This document shows positions 49,128-57,627 of a stretch of 64,000 nucleotides of DNA, piece after piece (the stretch's first letter is position 1; every line of letters begins with the position of its first letter). A program made the translations under genes and the position numbers. The stretch covers positions 1 through 64,000 of the forward strand of contig DATATB010000104.1 in assembly GCA_036268995.1 (NCBI GenBank), written 5' to 3'. The notes under the pieces are model-generated. The model did not search any database. It was not told the DNA's origin and saw only the letters and a list, made by a program, of their open reading frames with translations. Source of the stretch: DATATB01 sp036268995. GTDB taxonomy: Bacteria > Planctomycetota > Planctomycetia > Pirellulales > PNKZ01.

Positions 49128-52100
49128 TCATTGCCAATCGCCGCTGACGACAAACGCGGCCCACAACCGGGGCGGCAGTCGGCCGGAGGTCGCTCGGCGC
49201 GGGGCCGGTTCGTCGCCCACGTCGAGCCCGCGCAGCTTGCCCGGCTCCAGCCGGTCGTGCAGGAGCGCGAGTTGGGCCTGCCGGAACGCGGCCAGCGGCG
49301 GCAACTGTTTTTGCCACAGGTTCTGATAAAACTCCGTCATCAACAACCGCGTGGCCTCGTCGTCGACCTTCCACAGGCTCGACACGACGCTGCGCGCACC
49401 GGCGACTTGAAAGGCGCGTTGCAATCCCAGCGCCCCTTCGCCGCCGGCAATTTGCCCCAAGCCGGTTTCACAAGCCGACAGCACCACGAGCGGAGCGGCC
49501 GAAAGATCCAAGTCGGCGACTTCGGCAGCCGTAACAATTCCGTCGTCCCGGTCCGGTGCGACCGGTTGGTTCACGCCGGCCAGCACAATGCCCGACAGCA
49601 AATCCGGATTCCAGCCGCTGGCCTGCTGAGAGCTTTCGCCCTCCAACGCCAATACGTTGGCCCCCGCAAGCTGGTTCGGCTTGAAGCGGGCCGGAGCAAA
49701 AAAGCCGTGTGTCGCGAGATGCAGGAATCGGGCTTGTGGAGCTTGCCGGCGAAACGCCTCTTCCGTCGCCGAACCCTGCTCCAACAGCGTCATCGAACCG
49801 GACTGAAAACGAGACTGGTAGGCCTTTTGGATCGCGGCCACTTCGGCCTGCGTGCCCGGCAGCGGGCCGAAGTCGCTTAGCCGGCCGCCACGCGGGGCGG
49901 CCAGGCTTTTCGATCCGGCAGCAAGGCCGGGCTTGCCTCCAAAATCGACATTGCCGATCAGCAGCATGGCGGGCGACTTGCTCTGCGACGCTGACTTGGC
50001 ATGCGACGCTGTGGCCGGCTGCGCGACAAGGTGGCTGCCCAGCAACTGCGGCACCGGCACCACGGCCAAGGCGACGTCCTCGATCAGATAGCTGTCCGGC
50101 TCTTTGCCCGGCAGGGCGGCCAGCGGGACGCGGCTCAAGGCGCCGTCGGGCGAGACGAGCACGGTCTCGATGCCTGCCAAATCCTCGACCAGCGGTTCCC
50201 ACACCCGCTTGCGCAGCAACCGCGGGGCATCTTGGCCGTCGCCCGACGCGTGGCTGAGCCACACGTTGCGGCAGTCGTCGATCAACGCATCGAGCCCATC
50301 GGCCGGGCCCAGGTCGCGCTGGGCAATCGGGTATCCGCGGCGAATCACAAATGCGGCCAGCCGGCGCTCGCGCGCGAGCGCACCTTTCGAGCCGGGTGGC
50401 ATTGTCAGCCGGGTATATTCCAGCACGTCGACCAGAGCCGTTTTTTCCGGCAACAACTGTTTGAGTTGCTCGACGCTCAGATTCTCCGCGTGCAGTTCCC
50501 TGCCAAACTGCCGGTGCTCGCGCGCGATCTGCCGCTCGAGCTCGTCCTTGTGCAGGGCCAGCTTGGCCATTTGAGTCTGGCGCGGACTGGCATCGGTCCC
50601 CTGCTCGCCGTCGAATGTCAGCCGGGCCATTTTCCGGTTGGTGTCGTCCAGATCCTTGAAGAGCGGGCTCAGCTTGGGGTTGGCGCTGGAGTCGGCCGCC
50701 CACTGCGATTCGTGCAGCCGCTGACGGCGTGCCGAAACGGAACCCTTCCATTTCAGCACGTAGGCATAGACGTCTTCGGCGGGCAGCGCGGCGCGTGACG
50801 ACAGCGATAGATACTGATCCAAGTATCCACGGACCATCGTGGCCAGCAGCAATTGCTGCCGCTCGGATTGAATGTGCGAGGCGAGTTGCAAGTTGGCCAT
50901 GGCCAACCGCAGCACTTCGCCCAACTGCCGGGTGGCCTCCGCGGACTGCCCGCGGCGATCGGCCAGCAATGCGAGATTCGCCAGGCTCAAGATCGTGGTG
51001 GGATGCTGCTGGCCGAGGACGGCCTGGCGAATCCGCAGCGCTTCGGTCCAACGCTGCTGGACGCCCTGGAAATCGCCCTGGCGAAAGTTGATCGTTCCCA
51101 GATTGTTGAGCGCGGTCGCGTAGCCCGGGCCCTGCTGATTCTCCGCGCGCCGGATTTGCACGACGCGCTGGAGCAGCCAGCTCGCCTGCTCCAAATGGCC
51201 CTGCCCGGCAAAAACCGCGGCCAGGTTGTTCAATCCAGTCACGTAGTTCAACGGATCTTCTTCGGCCTCCGGGCGGCTGGCCAGCCACAGCGTTTGCCGC
51301 AGCAGTGAACTGGCCTGGGTCGAGTCGTGCTGGGCTTCGCACAGCAGGGCCAGGTTATTGACGTACTTGGCCAGCTCGCGCAAGTCGGGCAGCTGCGGGG
51401 CCCTGGCGTTGACGAACTTCTGCTCCGGTTCGCGCATGGCCAACGTCATATTGAACTCGCCCATCAAGGATTCGTAGCGCCCGCCCCGTTCCAGCGGGTC
51501 GCGCCCGTCCGCGTTGCTGTCCGCTTCGTTCTGCGGGACGTGCATATTGACCACCTGCCGCAGCAGCGGCACAGCCCGATCGACGTCGCCCAGGGCCGCA
51601 TAGAGCACGGCCAGATTGTTGAGGATAGCGGCGTAATCGTCGCCCTCGGCCATGCCAAGGCGCTGGAGCGTGGCGCGCGCCTGCTCTAGCAGTGGCTCGG
51701 CCTGGACGTAATTGGCCACGCCATAAAAGGTCAGCCCCAGATTGTTGGCGCAGCGGGCCGTTTCGGGATCATCGGTGCCCAGCACGCGCTGGCAGATTGC
51801 CAGCTCTTTGACGAAGAGCTGCCGGGCCCGATCAAAATCGCCCGCCAGCCGGCAAGTCTGTGCCAGTTGGGCCAAGGCGGCAATCGTATCGTCATCATCG
51901 TTGCCAAGTAGTTCGCGATTGATCTGATAGCTGGCTTCGAGCTCCGACATTTTCGCGAACTGTGCCCGATAGGCGCCGGCTAGACTGCGTTCTTTCAGGT
52001 TTCTGCGCTGCTCGTCCGAGAGGCGAGCCAGTTGCTGGCAGTGCTGGATTCGGCGCTGCGCGGCCTCGGTGCGCCAATGCCTCCGTCCGAAGTGCAAATC

Positions 52101-55100
52101 CTGGATCTCGACGCGCTGCTTCCAATAGTCTTCGGCGGCCGCGAAGTCGCCTTTGGACTCGCAGGCTTCCGCCAACCGCGCGAAGTCGGCGGCGATGCGG
52201 TTCAGCCGCGTGTGATACACCGGATGGTCGCGGCCGAGCACCCGGCCAGTGATCTCGGCCGCGTGCAGCGACAGGGCCTGCGATTTCTTTTCGTCGCACA
52301 GGGTCCAGTACGCCGCGGCTTTGCCATCCAGGCAATTGGCATAGTACAAATGGTTCTCGCCCAGCGCGTCCTTCAAGGCAAACAGCGCCCGATCCGATAC
52401 CCGGATAACCTCGCCCGCCTGCTTTGCGTCCTGATCGGCGCCCAGGCGCAGATCGTTGTCCTTATTTGGTCGTTGTGCGGCCATTTCCATCACGGCCAGC
52501 AGACGCTCGCGGTCGTCGGCGGACAATCGCTGAATGTCCGCGAGCTCGTCGGCGTGGTAGCGGGCATCGAGCGCTTGCCAACTGGCCGCGCCGTAGACTT
52601 TGGCCCGCACGGTCGCGACCTGCTGCCAATAATTCCGCGATTGCACGAACTCTTTCTGTTCGTAGGCAAGTTCGGCCATACGCTGCCACGACAGGGCAAT
52701 CTCCTCGTGGAATTCGCCGTACACCTCGCGCTCGATGGCCAGCATGGCTTCCAGGCTGCGTTGCTCCGCTTCCGCATCGCCGTCGCTGCGTTGTGCGCGC
52801 TGGAGCGCTTCCCACTGATCGCGATCGTTGAGCCGCCGCTGTTGAGCCGGAGTCAAATTCGACGGTCGCTGAAAGGGCCGGGCCACGCTGTCGGCGTAGG
52901 CCGTGATCATGGCGTCGTGTGCAGCCAGGTAGGCCGGGTGATTCTCGCCTTGCGCCTGGCGGCGGACCACAAGTGCTTGCACGTAGCTGTTTTGCTCGGC
53001 CCGATAGTCCTGCTGCAAGCGCTGGCCGCGGGCCAGGAGTTCCCAGGCTTCGGCCGTGGCCGGCGTCCATTCGCCCCACGTGGTGCGCCGCAACTGCAAG
53101 GCCTGCGCGGCCGCTTCGGCCACTTTTTTCCCGGATTCAGCGAGCTCGGCCGCAGTCGGTCGCCGAAGATCTCCCTCGGCCCTCTTAGCCGGCTCCAGCA
53201 GTTGCCGGGCATGGGCCGCCCAGCGGTCGCCCATTGAAAGTTGCTCGCGCTGAGCCGCCGTGAGCGTCGGCAGCAACTGCGTGCGATACAGGCCCCACTT
53301 GGCGTCGTTGACTCGCGGGTGCTTTTCGCCGTCGACAAGCTTGCGCAGGTCGAGGATCTCTTGCCAAACCTTTTGGGCCGCAGCCAGGTCGGGTGCCGAT
53401 GGCTGAGCCGCAGGCAGCTTTTGGAGCACAAAGAGCAGTTCCTTGCGCGCTTCGGTCGTTTGCGAATGGGCCGAACCCCAGAGGCTGCTGCGGACTTGCA
53501 CCAACTCGCGGAACGCGTTGGCCGCTTGCTCGTGCTTGTTCTGGAATTCGCAGACGTTGCCCAAATCGGCCAGCGCTGCGGCAAAGGTTGGGTGCGTCGT
53601 CCCCAGCAGCGAGCGCAGGCGTTTGACAACGCCAGTGAGCAGCTCTTCGCTCTCGGCATAATCGCTGCGAAACGACAGCAGCACGGCGAGTTGCTTGCGA
53701 GCCCGCGCGGCGTCGAAACTGTCGGCCCCCAACAGTTCTTCGATCTTGCGCACCGCCGGCCGTGCGAGATCGATCGCGGCGCGGACTTGTTCCTTGTCGC
53801 TGATGCTTTTTTCCGTCAGCGGTCGGAGGTCATTTTTGGCCTGCTGGAGGGTGGTCCGGGCGGCTGGGTCCAGCGCAGCAAGCTTGCGAGCCAACTCGAG
53901 CGCCAGCCGCGCGTCGACGGTTTTCCAATGCTCGGGGCCGAGCACCGCCGTGCGGACGGCGAGCGTTTCTTCGCGCAGCGGCCGGGCAGCGTCGAACTTT
54001 GCCTGCTGTTCCAGGTTTTCGGCCCGCTGTTGCAGGGAGGTGATCAGCAATTCGGCCTTATATTGGGTGTCTTCATGGCCCGCGCCCGAACTCTGGGCGG
54101 TGATCTTGTATGCCTGGCGGAGATCATCGGTCGCAGCCTGCACTTTGCCCTGCCCGGCGCGCGCGAGGCCGCGCCGCATCAGGCTGGTCGCATAGCTGGG
54201 ATGTTCGCGGCCGTAGATCCGCTCGCAGCCGGCCACTAATTGATCGGCCTGCCGCGCCGCTTCGTCGCGCTGCCCTTGCCCGATCAGAATGTCGACCAGC
54301 CACATCCGCGCCACCTGCGTTTGCTCGTCGTCGTCGGTCAGCAACGTGGTCCGCGTCTTGAGCACTTCCTTGGCCAGCGGCAATGCCTTGTCGGAATGCT
54401 GCTCTTGTACCAGCTTCGCGATCTGTTGTGCTTGGGCATCGGCCGCGGCCAGGCTGGCACGCTGGTCTGCATTTAGTTTGGATAGCCGCCGGGTGTGTTC
54501 CAGTTTCAGTCGGGCGTCGATTGTGCGCCGGCCTTGCTCGCCGTAGACCCGTGCGACGGTCTGCAGTGCGTCCTCGCGATGCTTGATTGCCGCTGCAAAA
54601 TCGCCGACCAGCGCGCGCTGGTCGGCTTGCCGGCCGAGCACCCAGGCCAGCTCGATGAGGCTGCTGTGCGTGTCTGAATCGTGCTCGCCATAGGCGTCGT
54701 GGCGAATGCGAGCGGCTTCTTCGAGCGCCGGCACCGCTTGATCGAAATGCCCTACTTCGGCCAGGATCACGCCCAGGTTGTGCAATCCTAGTGCAGCCTG
54801 CGGATGGGCCGGACCATACTCTTTGCGCCACACCACCAGGGCCTGTCGGAGCAGCGCTTCTGCGCGGTCGTGCTGGCCCAAATTGCTTAAGACCAGCCCC
54901 AGCAAATTGGCCGACGACGCGGCCGGCAGACTATCAGGTCCGAGAACTTCGCGGCGGAGCTTGAGGGCCTCTTCACCAGTAGCGAGCGCCGCTTGGTTGT
55001 CATTCTTGTCGTATGATCGTGAACATTGGCGGTGCAATGCTCGAGCCTTTGACAACTGCTTGAGTTGCTCGGCTTTGAGCTTCTCAAGCGGTTCGAGCGT

Positions 55101-56153
55101 GCGCAGCGCGACGCGCGCATTGGTTACGCGCCAATCGTTGGCCGCGTAAAGTTTTTCGATCGCTTCGAGAGATTGCTGCCGAACTTTGAGGGCCTGGACC
55201 ACTTCGTCGGCATCTTCCAACTGGTCAGCCCATGCGGAGAGATCCTGCGACAGCGCGGCGAGGCTGGCGCGTGTGTTGGCATGTTCGGGGTCCAAAAGCT
55301 CGCGACGCAACTCCCATGCTTGGCGATGAGCACCCGCCGCTTTTTCCGGCGAGCCCAATTCGCTCTGCACATTGCCGATGGCGTGCAGACACGTAGCAAT
55401 CTGGGGATGCTTGTCACCGAGCGCCCGGCGATACACCTCGACCGCCTGTTCGTAGGCGGTTTGAGCGTCGGCCGGGCGGCCCAGCTCCGCATTCGCCTGG
55501 CCCAGGATCCAGAACGGTTGCCCACAAGCCGCCAGGCTGTCGCCCAGGATTTTGCGGCGAGCTTCGGCCGCCCGACGTAGCGGCGCTAGAGCCGGCTCGT
55601 ATTTACGATCGTTGTACAGCAGCATGGCTTGCTGCCAATCGCGATCGGCCTGCCGCAGGTCGTTGCGCTGGGCCGCGTCGAGTTTTGCGATGCGCTCGAC
55701 CAGCTTCAACACATCTTTCGATGAGCGGGTCCGCCAATGCTCCTCGCCGAATTGCCGACTGTGCCGCTCGACGAGTTGCCGCGCCGTTTTTTCGGCATCG
55801 GCCGATTGGCCGGCCAGGGCGTACAAGCTGGCCAGCCATTCCCGCGAGCCGTCGGCATCTTCATGCTCGTCGCCGAGCACCTTGCGCTCGATCTCCAACA
55901 TTTTTAGCGCAGTGGCGATGGCCTCGTCCAAGCGGCCGAAGGCCGCATGCTGCCGCGTTTCGCGATCGTATTGATTTCGCTCGTCGAGCGCCGCCGGTCG
56001 GGCCGCTTTACTGGCTGCCGAATCAGGCGCAGTAACGGCTGCCGGCGGACTAGGTGCTTCCTGTGCTGCGGCCGGCAGCGCGCACCCGATCACGGCCGTC
56101 AGGCCCAACAGCAGCTTGCCGCTGCACGCTACGAGACACGCCGCACGGACCAT
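49128..56153 (-). CDS. Giant exported TPR-CHAT protein, 2,341 residues
   Basis: From ATG 56153 (GGGGAGA about nine bases upstream; an in-frame ATG at 56186 lacks a ribosome site). Signal peptide (KLLLGLTAVIGCALPAAAQE), then tetratricopeptide repeats over about 1,850 residues, in several blocks separated by helical insertions that each contain a L-x-QR/L-R pattern, and a C-terminal CHAT domain (about 1,990-2,341) with catalytic H2149 in HLATHGFFAP and C2228 in LSACETGLGQ, followed by GALGLQRAFQVAGA. The same operon carries the C14 caspase. A TPR solenoid of this size could hold a very large partner. Among the longest TPR-CHAT proteins I would expect. Confidence 0.92.
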   Translation of the reverse strand: MVRAACLVACSGKLLLGLTAVIGCALPAAAQEAPSPPAAVTAPDSAASKAARPAALDERNQYDRETRQHAAFGRLDEAIATALKMLEIERKVLGDEHEDADGSREWLASLYALAGQSADAEKTARQLVERHSRQFGEEHWRTRSSKDVLKLVERIAKLDAAQRNDLRQADRDWQQAMLLYNDRKYEPALAPLRRAAEARRKILGDSLAACGQPFWILGQANAELGRPADAQTAYEQAVEVYRRALGDKHPQIATCLHAIGNVQSELGSPEKAAGAHRQAWELRRELLDPEHANTRASLAALSQDLSAWADQLEDADEVVQALKVRQQSLEAIEKLYAANDWRVTNARVALRTLEPLEKLKAEQLKQLSKARALHRQCSRSYDKNDNQAALATGEEALKLRREVLGPDSLPAASSANLLGLVLSNLGQHDRAEALLRQALVVWRKEYGPAHPQAALGLHNLGVILAEVGHFDQAVPALEEAARIRHDAYGEHDSDTHSSLIELAWVLGRQADQRALVGDFAAAIKHREDALQTVARVYGEQGRRTIDARLKLEHTRRLSKLNADQRASLAAADAQAQQIAKLVQEQHSDKALPLAKEVLKTRTTLLTDDDEQTQVARMWLVDILIGQGQRDEAARQADQLVAGCERIYGREHPSYATSLMRRGLARAGQGKVQAATDDLRQAYKITAQSSGAGHEDTQYKAELLITSLQQRAENLEQQAKFDAARPLREETLAVRTAVLGPEHWKTVDARLALELARKLAALDPAARTTLQQAKNDLRPLTEKSISDKEQVRAAIDLARPAVRKIEELLGADSFDAARARKQLAVLLSFRSDYAESEELLTGVVKRLRSLLGTTHPTFAAALADLGNVCEFQNKHEQAANAFRELVQVRSSLWGSAHSQTTEARKELLFVLQKLPAAQPSAPDLAAAQKVWQEILDLRKLVDGEKHPRVNDAKWGLYRTQLLPTLTAAQREQLSMGDRWAAHARQLLEPAKRAEGDLRRPTAAELAESGKKVAEAAAQALQLRRTTWGEWTPATAEAWELLARGQRLQQDYRAEQNSYVQALVVRRQAQGENHPAYLAAHDAMITAYADSVARPFQRPSNLTPAQQRRLNDRDQWEALQRAQRSDGDAEAEQRSLEAMLAIEREVYGEFHEEIALSWQRMAELAYEQKEFVQSRNYWQQVATVRAKVYGAASWQALDARYHADELADIQRLSADDRERLLAVMEMAAQRPNKDNDLRLGADQDAKQAGEVIRVSDRALFALKDALGENHLYYANCLDGKAAAYWTLCDEKKSQALSLHAAEITGRVLGRDHPVYHTRLNRIAADFARLAEACESKGDFAAAEDYWKQRVEIQDLHFGRRHWRTEAAQRRIQHCQQLARLSDEQRRNLKERSLAGAYRAQFAKMSELEASYQINRELLGNDDDDTIAALAQLAQTCRLAGDFDRARQLFVKELAICQRVLGTDDPETARCANNLGLTFYGVANYVQAEPLLEQARATLQRLGMAEGDDYAAILNNLAVLYAALGDVDRAVPLLRQVVNMHVPQNEADSNADGRDPLERGGRYESLMGEFNMTLAMREPEQKFVNARAPQLPDLRELAKYVNNLALLCEAQHDSTQASSLLRQTLWLASRPEAEEDPLNYVTGLNNLAAVFAGQGHLEQASWLLQRVVQIRRAENQQGPGYATALNNLGTINFRQGDFQGVQQRWTEALRIRQAVLGQQHPTTILSLANLALLADRRGQSAEATRQLGEVLRLAMANLQLASHIQSERQQLLLATMVRGYLDQYLSLSSRAALPAEDVYAYVLKWKGSVSARRQRLHESQWAADSSANPKLSPLFKDLDDTNRKMARLTFDGEQGTDASPRQTQMAKLALHKDELERQIAREHRQFGRELHAENLSVEQLKQLLPEKTALVDVLEYTRLTMPPGSKGALARERRLAAFVIRRGYPIAQRDLGPADGLDALIDDCRNVWLSHASGDGQDAPRLLRKRVWEPLVEDLAGIETVLVSPDGALSRVPLAALPGKEPDSYLIEDVALAVVPVPQLLGSHLVAQPATASHAKSASQSKSPAMLLIGNVDFGGKPGLAAGSKSLAAPRGGRLSDFGPLPGTQAEVAAIQKAYQSRFQSGSMTLLEQGSATEEAFRRQAPQARFLHLATHGFFAPARFKPNQLAGANVLALEGESSQQASGWNPDLLSGIVLAGVNQPVAPDRDDGIVTAAEVADLDLSAAPLVVLSACETGLGQIAGGEGALGLQRAFQVAGARSVVSSLWKVDDEATRLLMTEFYQNLWQKQLPPLAAFRQAQLALLHDRLEPGKLRGLDVGDEPAPRRATSGRLPPRLWAAFVVSGDWQ

Positions 56154-56320
56154 AACCGCGTCTCCCCGTGTCGCCTTAGGCCCCATTCACGAGCGATTGC
56201 CAGCCCATCGGCTGTGGAAAATCGTCCGAGGCCATCTCTTAGCGTAGCGACGTGGGGGGCGGAATCAAGCAATCGGAGGGGGATTGCCAGGGCCGGCTTG
56301 CCATGCGCGGAAAACTCGGC

Positions 56321-57010
56321 CTACGGGCCGCCCAGAGCCGCGCGCTCGGGAGAGGCGAGACCCTGCTGCAATACTGCCAGCACGGCGGCCATATCACCGC
56401 GGAGCAGCGCGGCAGGATCGAGCCAGAGGCCGGGAAAACCGCGGCTTTTCAGAATGCCAGCCGAGTCGGCTGCGAGCCGCACGTAGGCGTCTGCATCAAG
56501 CACAAACCAATCGAGTTCCCCCTCCAGCACGCGCCAGACGAGATACTCGTGCACCGCATGACGGCGGTAGAGCGCCAGCTTGGAGTGCAAATCGCGGCTG
56601 GCGCTGGAGAGCGCAACTTCGGCCACCAGCTCCGGCGCGCCTTCCAGGAATTGGTCTTCGCCGGCGATTTGCGACTGGCCACCGGTCGCCAGCCGCAGCA
56701 GGGCATCTGGCTGCACCTCGTTGAACGCGTCCAGGCGGACGGTGGCATTGTCCGCGCATTCAATGCGAGGAGTACTGGCCGCGTATACGCCCAGCCAAGC
56801 CATCAATTTGGCATGTGACTGCGCGTGAGCTTTTGAAACTGGAGATCCCACGTAGACCACCCCATCAATCAGCTCGGCCTTTTTCAGGCCGGGCATGGCC
56901 TGGTAGCGACGCTCGAATTCGTCGCGCCCGAGACAGTCGCCCGACTCCAGCGGCGGGATCAAGGCCAGCGTCGGCTGCGTCGGGGCATGAAATTGCGACT
57001 GAGTGGACAT
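56321..57010 (-). CDS. Uma2-family (DUF820) endonuclease-like protein
   Basis: 229 residues. The PD-(D/E)XK nuclease-like pattern is visible: KKAELIDGVVYV, then a VQPDALLRL Asp and ELVAEVALSS (E-x-K-like variant, with no Lys after the Glu), then DLHSKLALYRRHAVHEYLVW. Uma2 is widespread in cyanobacteria and planctomycetes, usually as many copies and with unproven function. A variant motif at the third position raises doubt about catalysis. Confidence 0.85.
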   Translation of the reverse strand: MSTQSQFHAPTQPTLALIPPLESGDCLGRDEFERRYQAMPGLKKAELIDGVVYVGSPVSKAHAQSHAKLMAWLGVYAASTPRIECADNATVRLDAFNEVQPDALLRLATGGQSQIAGEDQFLEGAPELVAEVALSSASRDLHSKLALYRRHAVHEYLVWRVLEGELDWFVLDADAYVRLAADSAGILKSRGFPGLWLDPAALLRGDMAAVLAVLQQGLASPERAALGGP

Positions 57011-57120
57011 GGAACGTGGCCGCGGCCTGACAGTCGCGGAAGCCTTTTGCGTAATCGGGCCGCCGCAGGCCGGCGAGCCCCAATATCCAGCTTATCACTG
57101 CCGCGTGCGGATGGGAATGC

Positions 57121-57543
57121 TCAGGCTTCGAGCGTCAGCCGCTCGTGGGCCTCGACCGGCTCGGACGATTGTGCCAAGGCTTGGCACACCTGACGCCAAG
57201 TCTCCCGCTCCATTTCGAGTACGCGCGCTACGTCGGCCAGCTTGCGCGGATCGTGATCTTGCGTGGCCGCCACCAGCGAACGATACATGAACATATAGAC
57301 GCTGGCGACGCGTCCGACCAGGTCGGGCATGGTTTCCCGACGCAAGCCCGAAAGCAGCTCAACGACGATCTGCTGGCAGCGTCGGAGGGCATTGTTCCCC
57401 GCTCGCTGGTCATCTGCGGCCCAATGCTGCTCGGCGAGCCTGACCATGCGGAGGGCGGCCTCGATGAGCATCAGTTGCAGTTTTTGCGGCGGGGCAGCCA
57501 GGACTTCGCCCGCCAGATATGTCTCGCCAGCGCGAGGAGCCAT
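57121..57543 (-). CDS. fliS: Flagellar secretion chaperone FliS
   Basis: 140 residues. The order flagellin-fliD-fliS and motifs AGETYLAGEVLAAPPQKLQLML and IVVELLSGLRRE, MFMYRSLVAA fit FliS, which binds unfolded flagellin C-termini in the cytoplasm and prevents premature assembly. Helical throughout. The identification rests more on gene order and size than on a single motif. Starts 85 bases after the fliD stop. Confidence 0.85.
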   Translation of the reverse strand: MAPRAGETYLAGEVLAAPPQKLQLMLIEAALRMVRLAEQHWAADDQRAGNNALRRCQQIVVELLSGLRRETMPDLVGRVASVYMFMYRSLVAATQDHDPRKLADVARVLEMERETWRQVCQALAQSSEPVEAHERLTLEA

Positions 57544-57627
57544 TCGTTCGCCCTCCTTGATGTAACGTCGTTGCTGATGCCCACAAAATCAGGCCGCGGC
57601 CGGACCGAAGTCGGCCGGTACAGTGGA

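Noticed and set aside
43133..56153. Gasdermin or similar pore-forming partner for the caspases.
   Set aside because: Looked for because some bacterial caspases cleave gasdermins; no protein here has a gasdermin-like hydrophobic hairpin pattern.
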